Part shown: one piece after another, positions 55,326 through 64,000 of the stretch
How the letters are laid out: each line of letters starts with the position of its first letter
Numbering within the stretch: position 1 is the first letter of the stretch
Assembly (NCBI GenBank): GCA_047967505.1
Contig: CM106538.1
DNA length: 64,000 nt
DNA from: Dipteris shenzhenensis
Taxonomy: Eukaryota > Polypodiophyta > Polypodiopsida > Gleicheniales
Strand: one strand, 5' to 3'
Translations under genes and position numbers: made by a program
The notes under the pieces: generated by a model
What the model saw: the letters and a program-made list of their open reading frames with translations, nothing else
Told to the model about the DNA's origin: nothing
The model's database searches: none

Positions 55326-55614
55326 ATGTCTCAAGCAAGTTTGTCACAGAAGCGATCTAAGTGTGACCGTTTGTCTCTGCTTGACTCCTTCATAGGGAAG
55401 GAGGATGTCAGTAAAATCTAGTGGAAAGGGAAATTTCCCTCTAGCAGAACAGAAAGAGAAAGAGAAATCACCTGTAGGGGAGGATGAACCCTCAAGGCAA
55501 GATGTTTCTATAGAGGAGGATGACCTCCTACTGCAGAGTTTTGTTAGTAAAAGAGCAAAGAAACGAAAGACGGACGGATTGGAAAAAGGTGAGGCTGTTT
55601 TGGCTTTTCAGTAA
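55326..55614 (+). pseudogene. Lys/Glu-rich exon of unknown family
   Basis: After a possible acceptor (CTTGTAG at 55,318), ATG at 55,326 starts MSQASLSQKRSKCDRLSLLD. A one-base shift near 55,403 moves to the frame that ends LLQSFVSKRAKKRKTDGLEK...AVLAFQ with TAA at 55,612. KRAKKRK resembles a nuclear localisation signal. It may be a late exon of the decayed gene starting at 51.4 or 52.7 kb, with the satellite block in an intron. Confidence 0.35.
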
Positions 55615-55689
55615 TTTTAGAGTCGAAAGATGAATATGTGCCTAAAATTTACAGTATGTACCTTCACATGTCTCAGGGTGGTGTAGAAC

Positions 55690-56180
55690 CCTAGACTAGA
55701 TTCTCATATTCCTCTCCTAGTCCATTCAGGATGACTTGAACCATCTACATAGGCGTCATAGTCTCTCTTGATGGCTGCAAGTTGATTGTTGTAATCCTTG
55801 ATTCTAGTACATAAGTATGACCGGATTCATTGCTATTGTGGAAACTCTAGTTGATCTATTTTATCAGTGTTAGAATCCTAGAAGTGTTCTTCAACTCATA
55901 AAGAGATGTGAACATCTCCCATGCTTTTATGGATGTCTTGACTATGATGATTTGTCCAAGCATGACGTCTTGCACATTTTGTTCGATCAAATTATATGCA
56001 TATTTTTCTATCTTGTCCCATTCTACCTATACTTAGGCAATGGTAAGACCTAATGTGGGCATAGACATAGTTGGTGTAGGTGTAGGCCCTTCTACTTGTG
56101 ATCTGGCAATGGTGTTAGTTGCCACAGGCTCACTAGATGGTCTAGGTGTATACCCATCTAGATACACCCACAAAGAGTGT
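55690..56180 (-). pseudogene. Ty1-copia gag fragment
   Basis: The minus-strand reading gives EWDKIEKYAYNLIEQNVQD, MLGQIIIVKTSIKAWEMFTSLYELKN and a following region, matching UBN2-type copia gag (usual form: A-L-x-x-I-x-x-S-x-x-D). Several stops and frameshifts break it. It lies downstream of the RT fragment in the same orientation, the opposite of the normal order. Confidence 0.7.
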
Positions 56181-56194
56181 GTTTCAACTTTTGA

Positions 56195-56962
56195 TTAAGG
56201 GCCGCATTTGGTCACATTGGATCCCATATCTGACATTGCAAATGATTTTTGCAAATCTGCCTTGAAATTTGTAATTCTTTGAGTGTCTGGCCTAGTGATA
56301 ACCATGCCATTCACTCTTCTAGACATAAAGAGTGGCCTTTGTAGGGCTGTTTTGAAATCCAAGACATAGCAAAAAGGAATGTATCTTTGCATACCATGGC
56401 CATGGTGTGTGCTTCAAACCATAGAGGGCCTTTTTTAGCTTGCATACTTGATTTTCAGATACTTCAACCTCAAACCATGGAGATTGGGTGATATAGACCT
56501 TTCCCAGTAAATCCCCATGAAGGAAAGCAGTCTTAATGTCCAGTTGGCGGACCTCGCAATGCCTGTGGGATGCAAGAGCAATGATGCACCGAAGGGTTGT
56601 GATGCGTGAAGTGGGAGCGAATGTCTCGTTAAAGCCAATGCCATGTTGGGCATAGCCTTTTGCAACAAGTCAGTCTTTGTAGTGATCAACACTCATCAAC
56701 TTTTTGGTTCAATTTGTAGACCCGATTAGTGCTAATGGCATGGCAAGTCACACAACTCCCATGTGCCATTTGAGCGAATGTAACCAAGATCAGCTTTCAT
56801 GGTAGCCATCCATTTCCTGCTCGCAAATGCATCATTATAATAGAGAGGTACCTCATTGCTAGCTATAGCAATCAAAGCAACATGAAGCAAATTGGCATCC
56901 ATTTGTTTCTGACATCTCTTTAAATGCTTCACGATATTGTTCAACAGAGAAATCCATTTCAA
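56195..56962 (-). pseudogene. Ty1-copia RT fragment
   Basis: Pieces in shifting minus-strand frames: DAFASRKWMATMKADLGYI and NGTWELCDLP (start of the RT region), KGYAQHGIGFNETFAP, TLRCIIALASH, QLDIKTAFLHGDL, LKKALYGLKHTPWPWY, then ITRPDTQRITNFKADLQKSF. The catalytic YVDD region is not readable. It is strongly decayed and has no LTRs nearby. Confidence 0.85.
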
Positions 56963-59180
56963 TCATATTGTTCCCCCATAGCTCGAAAAGGTCACAAGCT
57001 TTTTATTTTTCGAAACCAATCCTTTTCCTTTTTTGCCATCCTCTCCATTATTCATATCTACGTGAAACAGTCCTATCATACAATTCCCTATGTGGATGTA
57101 AAGGTACTCCTAGTGACTATTACATGAACTTGAATCTCATAGAAGTGATGTGGGTTAAGGGTTAAGGGAGGAGCAACTAGGGGGTAGTTTCCACATAGTT
57201 TTCTTTGAACAATTTTTCAAAACCGAAGTCACTGTCTCCCTTCCCAAGTCTAGGCTCCCCTGTGCCTTTATCAAGCACTGGCCAGTTTTTGCTCGTCATC
57301 TTAGCTAGGAATCGTGTTAATTGCAGGGTGGTCTCATGTGAGAAGGAGCTTGGGGATGCTATTGCACCTTCACCCTCTAACACCTAGGGCACACAATTGC
57401 ATAGCGTCTGCAAATAGATATTGTAGAGCTTTGCTGGTGTGGCCGCATTGTGTACCGTGATCCTTGACATTCCAGTGCTAGCCTTTTTGGCTCAAGACAA
57501 CAAGGAGTTTTTGCCGCCTCATTATCATGCTCGCTGAAGGTCCTGACGAGAACAACAAGACCTACGTCCGCTTGCAAATATGTAAGCCGTCCTTCTACGA
57601 TACTACGATACTGAGCATATGACAAATATGCGACTGAACAGAGGGGACTCGGAGTAGGAGAGGCTTCATGCATTACGTGCGATTTCTCTCCTCTCTGGTA
57701 GAAGGGTTAGTCATGCACATGCAGACGTTGTGTTTTCAAAAGGATAAGAAGTTCCTAGAGCATATGTCTCGACCGTTCCAAGAGATAGAGCTTTTATATA
57801 TACTTATTTTCTCCTGCACCCCCAATTGTAGGCTCCATGCACTCATAAGAAAATGAAGCAGTCATAGCTCAAGCCATTTGTATGGGCCGCACTCTAGACC
57901 GGACTTCTGGGGAAGTTAGTGAACGTTCTTTTCGTTTCCTACGAGCTACACGTTCATGTTTAGTCCCCATGAGCATATATATAGTCATCGCATGGTATTT
58001 TTTATCAAAGCAGGACTCGGGAGTCTTGCTCACAGACCAAGGTCACATATGTCATCCGAACATTAAAATAATCGGTATACAACTATCACGATTTTCTTAA
58101 AGTTAAGTAGTAGGCCCTTTGTTTCCAAGCCATGCGAGATTCTGAGGTAACGCATTCCCCTAGGTGAAGCACCCTCTCAAGGTCCTCGGGTGCTTCCCTA
58201 GTGACATTTCCTCATCTCCTGAGGCTGCGTGCCTCATCCGCTTTTTCTCTATCGAAGTTGTCATTCAGGGACCGAGCTCCAAACCAATACTATTTGTTTG
58301 GCTTAGGCTTCAGAGACAACTAGTCTACGGGCAGGAAGGGAGTGTCATCGCATTGAGCATATGTAAGAGTTAGGTGCCCAATCTCTAGAGTCTCCCTCTC
58401 GACATCCTCGAGCTATAGTGAGCTCTCATTGAGGGTGGAAGCGGCTCCCCACGAGGGTGGGAAGGAGGCGATGCTCTTTGCAGAGGGGGACTCTCAAGAG
58501 TGAGCTTGTTTCCCATACCTGGGGGCCTTCCATCGGTTTTGGTGGCTCTAGGGGTGCTCCTCTCGATGAGCTTTTGCTACCATCTGTGCTAGGCCATCAT
58601 TGCAGGTCGCTCCGTCTGCTTCCAAGAGTGTGAGCCAGTCCGAGATTTGGGCTTGTCAGAAGTAGGCAGTAGATATTGCCAACATTGGGCTCGATGCCCT
58701 TTGGATCCTTTCAGCATTGGGCTCAACGTTGGGCTCGATGCCCTTTGGATCCTTTTAGGAGTTCAATCCTCGAGTGGCCGTCGCAAATGTGGGAGGGCAG
58801 GAAACTCATCAGGCACATGCCCAAGGTCCTTTGTATTAAGTAGAGAGCCTCACAATAATATTTGTACTATGTGGGGAAGTGTTTTAATTAGGGGGGACGT
58901 GCTTGTTAATATGCCTAGGTGACTAGTGTTTTTTGTAGACTATCGTGCTCCTAGGTCGTGGAGCAATAAATACGTGGTTTGTATCCCCCTTGGGGGTCTC
59001 TTTTACCATGGTCATAGTCCTTATAGGGGCAAATCTTGAAATTACCAAGTAGCATCCCTTAGCCTATTAACTATAGGCTAGCTAGTTACTTTGAGGGAAT
59101 GTTGTAATTCTTTTAGTTACAGGAGCCGCCCTTATTTTGTCTAATTGGGCATATGGTCTATTATCCCATTAGGTCCCTTT
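56963..59180. other. Intergenic, no recognised gene
   Basis: Frames up to 98 codons (minus 57,673-57,377) have no recognisable motifs. A 44-bp duplication (TTGGGCTCGATGCCCTTTGG) lies at 58,685 and 58,729. Confidence 0.5.
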
Positions 59181-59189
59181 TTGGGGGCA

Positions 59190-59332
59190 TGATTGTGTGT
59201 GTGTGTGTGTCCCGCCAAGCTTTCCTTTGTCTAGTTGGGCCCATGATCTTTGAACACGCTAGGTCCCTTATTGGAGGCATGATCGAGTGTGTGTGTGTGT
59301 GTGCGCGCGTGCGTGTGCGTGTGCGTGTGTGC

Positions 59333-59388
<56 letters not shown>
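59190..59388. repeat. GT and GA microsatellites within a ~95-bp tandem pair
   Basis: GT runs at 59,193-59,210 and 59,289-59,330 each follow a copy of AGGTCCCTTNTTGGNGGCATGAT, and the second is followed by a GA run at 59,337-59,388. Frames across it are artefacts. Confidence 0.9.
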
Positions 59389-59389
<1 letters not shown>

Positions 59390-61815
59390 TCCTCAAATGA
59401 ACCAAAATATAGATGGACATGTTTGGACAAAGTACCCAACTTGCACCCATGAATTTCTCAATGGATGTGTTAGGATGAGAATATAGTTTGGCTACCTAAC
59501 ATGTTGTAATGTTGGCTTATTCTATCTAGAATGAATAGGTGTTTTGAATAGCACACAATGGAGGGGAAAGCTCAAAAAGCCTTAAATGCTAGGTCCAATT
59601 AATCCAAACTTGCGATCCCTAGTCTTTACGCATTGTTTGGAGATTCGAGAGTGTGTTTATCAATGTGGTGCTATTCTTTATGATTTCTTGACCCATGATA
59701 GAGTGGTAATAACAAGGTGTCATCTACATCTTCAATTGCATGGTCATCCTAGCTTTTAAAAAATAGCCATGCAAATGAATTGAAAATTAGAGATGGTTTC
59801 AATGTGAGGTAGGCTAAATGCAAATGCATCTTGCAAAAGCATTGAGCTCTCTAGTCTTATGATGGGTATGCTACTTGTAAATGAGAGGAGTGCATTGGAC
59901 CCATTAGATGATCTCCAATTCCAAGAGATGTTGGAGACAATCCCACCAGTGATGCAAAGGAGAAGACTAGTGTGAGTGGTGCAAAGTGCAAGCAATGATG
60001 CTATGAGAAGAGATTGTGGGATGTATTCATTACTTGATTTAAAAAGGAGATGTAGATATCCATATTTGCATAGCATCTTGTGTGTTGAACAATTACAAGA
60101 CCAAAAATAGCCACATATTTTCAAAATGTCCACCATTGGACTTGGATCTGGTCTTTATCTTGTGGATCACGTGTGGCCATGTGGGAGAGTATATGTTCTC
60201 AAATGGGTGCATTTTGACTATGTGTATTGAGTTAATCCATTGGTGCACATGTATATGATTCTTACATAAGGGAAGTTTTGACAATAGTATTCGTTAATTC
60301 AAGGCAAAAAACACACTCCTGACACACATGCACAAGTACAGTTCTTGAAGTTGATAATGATCATATGCAAAAGAGTGGGTTTGTAAATCTTAAATTTAAG
60401 GGTTTATGGTAGATGCAATGGGGGACTATCTAACTTGTTGTTTAGATAATTTTCAATGGTAGGCCATAAATTGTGGTTTCCATTGGGAGATGAGCATGGT
60501 TGAATACACATAAGGTGTATAAAAACCCATTGGGAGATGAGCATGGTTAAGTAAACATAAGGTTAAGTACCAATACCATAAAGAGCACAAACTTTTTCAT
60601 TGAAAATGGAAGGAAGCAACAACAAGTGGTTTTGTTGACCATTACAAGAAAAGGTCAATCCAATTTTGGTCTTGAGTACATATGCAAGAGGGGAAGATGC
60701 CTACACTTGACACTAGTTGGCTTGGTGGGATGTTAGAGTCAATCAATGGGGGGGAATGTTTTTGCATTGAGGGAAGAATTCAAGATTTGTCCCTAAAATG
60801 AATCTTTCAAAAATCAAACCCTCTAGCATGAGGGCATCCTATGGGTATGTAAGACACATTACATTGTATGATACGTGTGATGTAGACCTTGCAATGAGTG
60901 TACTTCAAACTACTCACTACATTGTATGATACTTGTACAAGACATTACATTACATTATATGATACTTATGCTATAGATCTTGTAATGAGTGTACTTTAGA
61001 ATGCTCATTACAATGCCTATATGTGTAGAAAATACTTGGGAACCAAAACAATTTGGAAGCTTTATGACAAAGAGTTGTGATGGCACATCTAGTAAAGGAG
61101 ATACACATAAGCTTGTTGATTTGACATACACACTCATATAAGAGGATGGGATACAATCTTTAGAGATGAATAGGCCAATGTCAAAAGCAGTAACAATAGA
61201 AATAAAAAGGAACTTGACAAGTTCAAAAGTGGTCCATGAGCAAGATAGTCATTAGCTAGAGTACATAAAAGCCACTACAAGTAGAGTGACAAGTAAAAGA
61301 AGGTAGCTTGATTTTACAAGTCCATCGAGCTAGGTTTTTTGTAGAGACAAAAGCATCCATGATGTGAATTAGCACCATCAAGAGAATAGTTTTGGCTCAC
61401 GAATCTTCACCAAGCCTATGCTAAGTAGTGTCTTGTGTGGCGGGGTACACTATTGAGCCCCACGTGTCGAGCATTCAAACGTAGCCCATAGAGTTAAGAG
61501 AGAACTTGACGAGTTCAAAGTTTGAGATCGATGATGCTAATGCAATCATGGCATACGTCTCTCATATGAAACAAATCAATGCATAAATTCATGTGTGGCC
61601 ATCTCATTAGGATGACGTGAACAACTAAATTGAATAAAGAATTCAAAGAGAGGATAAAGAAGGAAAAGACTAATATTGGGGAGGTTGTAAGAGAGAGCCT
61701 TATTATTGCCAATGAGTTGCCTATGTTTCATGTTTGCGCAAGTTGTTCACTTGCCAAGGGTCTAGCACCCTCTGTCACAATTTTAGAGTTCTTGCATTGT
61801 CCATGTCTCAATTTC
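59389..61815. other. Intergenic, no recognised gene
   Basis: AT-rich, with short duplications: TGGGAGATGAGCATGGTT at 60,485 and 60,534, and a pair of about 105-120-bp units with CATTGTATGATACTTG and CTTGTAATGAGTGTACTT between 60,850 and 61,010. No supported gene. Confidence 0.5.
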
Positions 61816-61817
61816 AC

Positions 61818-62335
61818 ACATAGGGAAGGAAGAAAGAATCCTTACATGCCTTGCAAGTACATATGCTTTGTGTTCATTTTTGTGCTAGGATTGAATGCTA
61901 CAGTGCATAATTTTATGGAACAGTTAGCTCTAGAAATATTGAATTGTTTCAAGCTTTATGTGACAAAAGAAATCAGCCTTCTATGGAGTATATGATGCCA
62001 AAGGTGTTTTGTATTGTTTTTCTCTACATGTTGAAGTCCACTTTTACAAGTCGAGCAGGATGATTTGTGAAACTACATAGGGAAGCAAGAAAGAATCCTT
62101 ACATGCCTTGCAAGTACATATGCTTTGTGTTCATTGTTGTGCTAGGATTGAATGTTGCAATGCATAATTTTGTGGAACAGTTAGCTCTTAGAAATATTGA
62201 GTTGTTTCAAGCTTTATGTGGCAAAAGAAACCAGCCTTCTATGGAGTAAATGATGCCAAAGGTGTTTTGTATTGTTTTTCTCCACATGTTGAAGTCTACT
62301 TTTACAAACTGAGATGCATGATTTGTGAAACTACA
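61818..62335. repeat. 257-bp tandem pair
   Basis: TAGGGAAGGAAGAAAGAATCC starts at 61,821 and its copy at 62,078. The two copies are about 95% identical. Frames on the plus strand (PYMPCKYICFVFI, VHNFVEQLAL) are shared but match nothing I know. Confidence 0.9.
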
Positions 62336-62733
62336 AATACTTTGTGAGATTGAAAGATGGCAACAAAGACCGATTGGAGGCTAATTTTTCCCGTTTCCAA
62401 TAGGGCAGTACAATGCCTCATTTCGACTTGGCGTTTGGGTGGCTGTCTGGTGGCAACTTGTTTGGCACTGGCATGTTGTGGCATTTTTGCTCATGTAGGC
62501 GTGAGCGGGAATGGTGGGCTATAGGTAGTCCTTCATAATTTGTCATTGGGAATAGATCCAAAGGTAACTATGTTAGCTATAAGAGGAAATAGTCCTCCTT
62601 AACTAGGACAAGGAATAATCTTTGTAATTGTCTCTTACGAGACTGCTCTTTTCTCTTTTTCTTCATTATGAATATATATAGAAAGGAATAATCTTTAGCC
62701 TATTAAACATGGACACGAGAAAAAAAAAGAGAG

Positions 62734-62773
62734 GACACGTGGCAGCTTGGAGGAGAAGAGCCAGCCACGTGTC
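62734..62773. promoter_or_regulatory. Inverted pair of ABRE/G-box sites
   Basis: GACACGTGGC at 62,734-62,743 and its exact inverse GCCACGTGTC at 62,764-62,773 each hold the ACGTGGC core of abscisic-acid response elements, centred 30 bp apart. They lie about 0.55 kb upstream of the MORN gene start. Function is inferred from the known core only. Confidence 0.5.
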
Positions 62774-62779
62774 ACAAAG

Positions 62780-62990
62780 AAGGAGCTCTTGGATGGAGGC
62801 TTAGAGAGGGGAGGAGGTGGAAAGCCAAGAGGCAGGCTTTGAGTGGGGAGGAGGTGGAAAGACAAGAGGCAGCTTTAGGGGGAAGGAGGAGAGAATGGAG
62901 GAGATGGAAGTTCAACTTTGGGAGGAAGGAGGAGATGGAAGGGTAATGGAATGAAAGGAGGAGATGGAAGGTGTGAGAGCCATGGGTTAA
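62780..62990. repeat. Purine-rich GGAGGAGATGGAAG repeats
   Basis: GGGAGGAGGTGGAAAG...AAGAGGCAG and GGAGGAGATGGAAG recur imperfectly about six times in the upstream region of the MORN gene. Noncoding. Confidence 0.75.
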
Positions 62991-63267
62991 GACGTAGCCA
63001 CAATTTCAAAAGCCAATCCAAGTATGCAAGGTGAATTGATTAGCAATGTCAGAATCGATCATTCTGCTGGCTAGCTGAGGGAAGATGTATCTTCAGATGG
63101 GGAGTGGTTGAGGATGGTCATGCATCTTTGTGTGTGCAAAGCACGGGGTTAGTACTATTCCTCCTTAGAGAGGAGTGGGAATGGTATAGGCCAATGTGAG
63201 ATGTCCATGTCCTTGGAAACCCAACGGTTTTTCAAATTTGTGGAAAGGTCGTTGATGTGCTTTGTGT

Positions 63268-63274
63268 GTATAAA
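63268..63274 (+). promoter_or_regulatory. Candidate TATA box of the MORN gene
   Basis: TATAAAC lies 34 bp before the chosen ATG, too close for a long 5' leader, so it may be fortuitous. A CCAAT word lies near 63,190. Confidence 0.3.
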
Positions 63275-63301
63275 CAAAAGGGAGTGGAGTAAGAACGCTC
63301 C

Positions 63302-64000
63302 ATGGCAATGGCAGAAACGCCTCCCTCATGGCGAGGTATCAACCTCCGCACTGCCGAGAATCTCAGTTTCGCTGCCTCTTCCCAGCTCTTTCGAACTTAC
63401 ATCGAGTGTCTCAAATTCCCAGTCTCCCCCGGCATCACACACGCATGGTTGCTCCGCTCTTACCACGGCCAGACTTCCCCCGATGGTATGCCCAACGGGG
63501 AGGGCTCTGCACAGCTTTTCGGTGGATTGACCTATAACGGAAGCTTCAAAAGTGGGCTTTTACACGGGCAAGGTACTCTAACCAGAGGCGATTGCTGGTC
63601 TTACTCTGGCAGCTTCAGCTACAATTGCCTTCATGGAAGTGGCACGTATCGGTGGGCAAAAGGAGCTTCTTACAGTGGCCAGGTCCGTAGTATTTCCGTC
63701 GCAAGGACTGAAATTGCAAGTGCCTCTTGCATCCTTTCTCCCTATGGAGCTGATACAGGTTAATAGCTATGCAGGTCTATCAGGGCCTTCCTCACGGGGA
63801 TGGTTTGCTGTACACAGGCGAAGACGATCGTTGTACATACGAGGGTTCCTGGAAGCATGGTTTACGCCATGGGCAAGTACTTACTCTTCCCTGAGATAAA
63901 TTGAGCTATTCATCTTCATGCTGTCGATGAAAATCTCACTATTGTTTCGCCCATCCCATTGTTTATTTTCCACTGTTGTCTAAAATTTGTTCAGGGGAAA
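63302..64000 (+). CDS. MORN-repeat protein, 5' exons (runs off the window)
   Basis: Exon 1 is 63302-63682 (127 codons), exon 2 is 63775-63876 (34 codons) and exon 3 begins at 63,995; all junctions are GT-AG and keep frame. The N-terminal 75 residues are not repetitive. Then MORN units follow: YNGSFKSGLLHGQGTL (about 78-93), YSGSFSYNCLHGSGTY (101-116), YSGQVYQGLPHGDGLL (124-139) and YEGSWKHGLRHGQGK (about 149-163). MORN repeats bind lipids or build scaffolds. In plants they occur in phosphatidylinositol-phosphate kinases and chloroplast-division proteins, and in flagellate cells in axonemal proteins such as radial-spoke components. The part seen does not decide among these; a flagellar role would fit a plant with swimming sperm but is a guess. 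Codon use and intact splice sites support a live gene. Confidence 0.85.

Noticed and set aside
61630-61995. 121-codon plus-strand frame near the 257-bp duplication
   Set aside because: The frame is partly kept in the second copy but has no recognisable motif, and the duplication is recent enough to keep it open by chance.

Overview
The window looks like nuclear DNA of a land plant. It holds a five-exon L-ascorbate oxidase gene, a plant-type PPR fragment, Ty1-copia and Ty3-gypsy retrotransposons, and very abundant simple and tandem repeats. Sparse genes in a mass of decayed elements, plus a MORN-repeat gene, would suit a fern or another free-sporing plant, but nothing seen fixes the lineage.

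Layout. About 1.2-4.15 kb is a heavily broken minus-strand gene that I read as a ParB-like domain followed by a methyltransferase-like domain. At 4.67-8.24 kb lies the 3' half of a minus-strand Ty1-copia element: a 1.25 kb LTR with a regular array of 12-bp palindromes, then RNase H, RT and part of integrase. It is cut off where a minus-strand Ty3-gypsy element (8.24-19.91 kb) begins. That element has nearly identical LTR segments, a gag-protease-RT-RNase H-integrase body, and an extra RNase H domain plus a second zinc knuckle in front of gag. Its 5' internal region is also present as an inverted copy, giving a palindrome with 2.5 kb arms and a 0.66 kb loop. A transcript from the 5' LTR would fold into a long hairpin.

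19.9-29.4 kb holds AT-rich DNA, a PPR pseudogene, and a 2.4-2.9 kb direct duplication full of GA/G tracts and TA-rich DNA, with a Ty1-copia LTR-PBS-gag piece in the second copy. 29.9-32.9 kb is the ascorbate oxidase gene, the only complete intact gene in the window. 33-63 kb is mostly decayed: degenerate tandem repeats, three coiled-coil pseudogenes on the plus strand, an unidentified minus-strand pseudogene, a 650-bp inverted repeat around a 1.7 kb spacer, an exact 60-bp minisatellite, a 1.3 kb satellite-like block built from an 11-bp motif, and shuffled copia gag and RT fragments. The window ends in the first exons of a MORN-repeat gene (63.3 kb to the edge), which has an inverted pair of ABRE/G-box sites about 0.55 kb upstream.

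A window-wide theme is that the stops breaking old reading frames are almost all of the C-to-T type (TAG, TAA or TGA where Gln or Arg fits). This fits decay of methylated cytosine. In one place the two arms of the gypsy palindrome show it directly.
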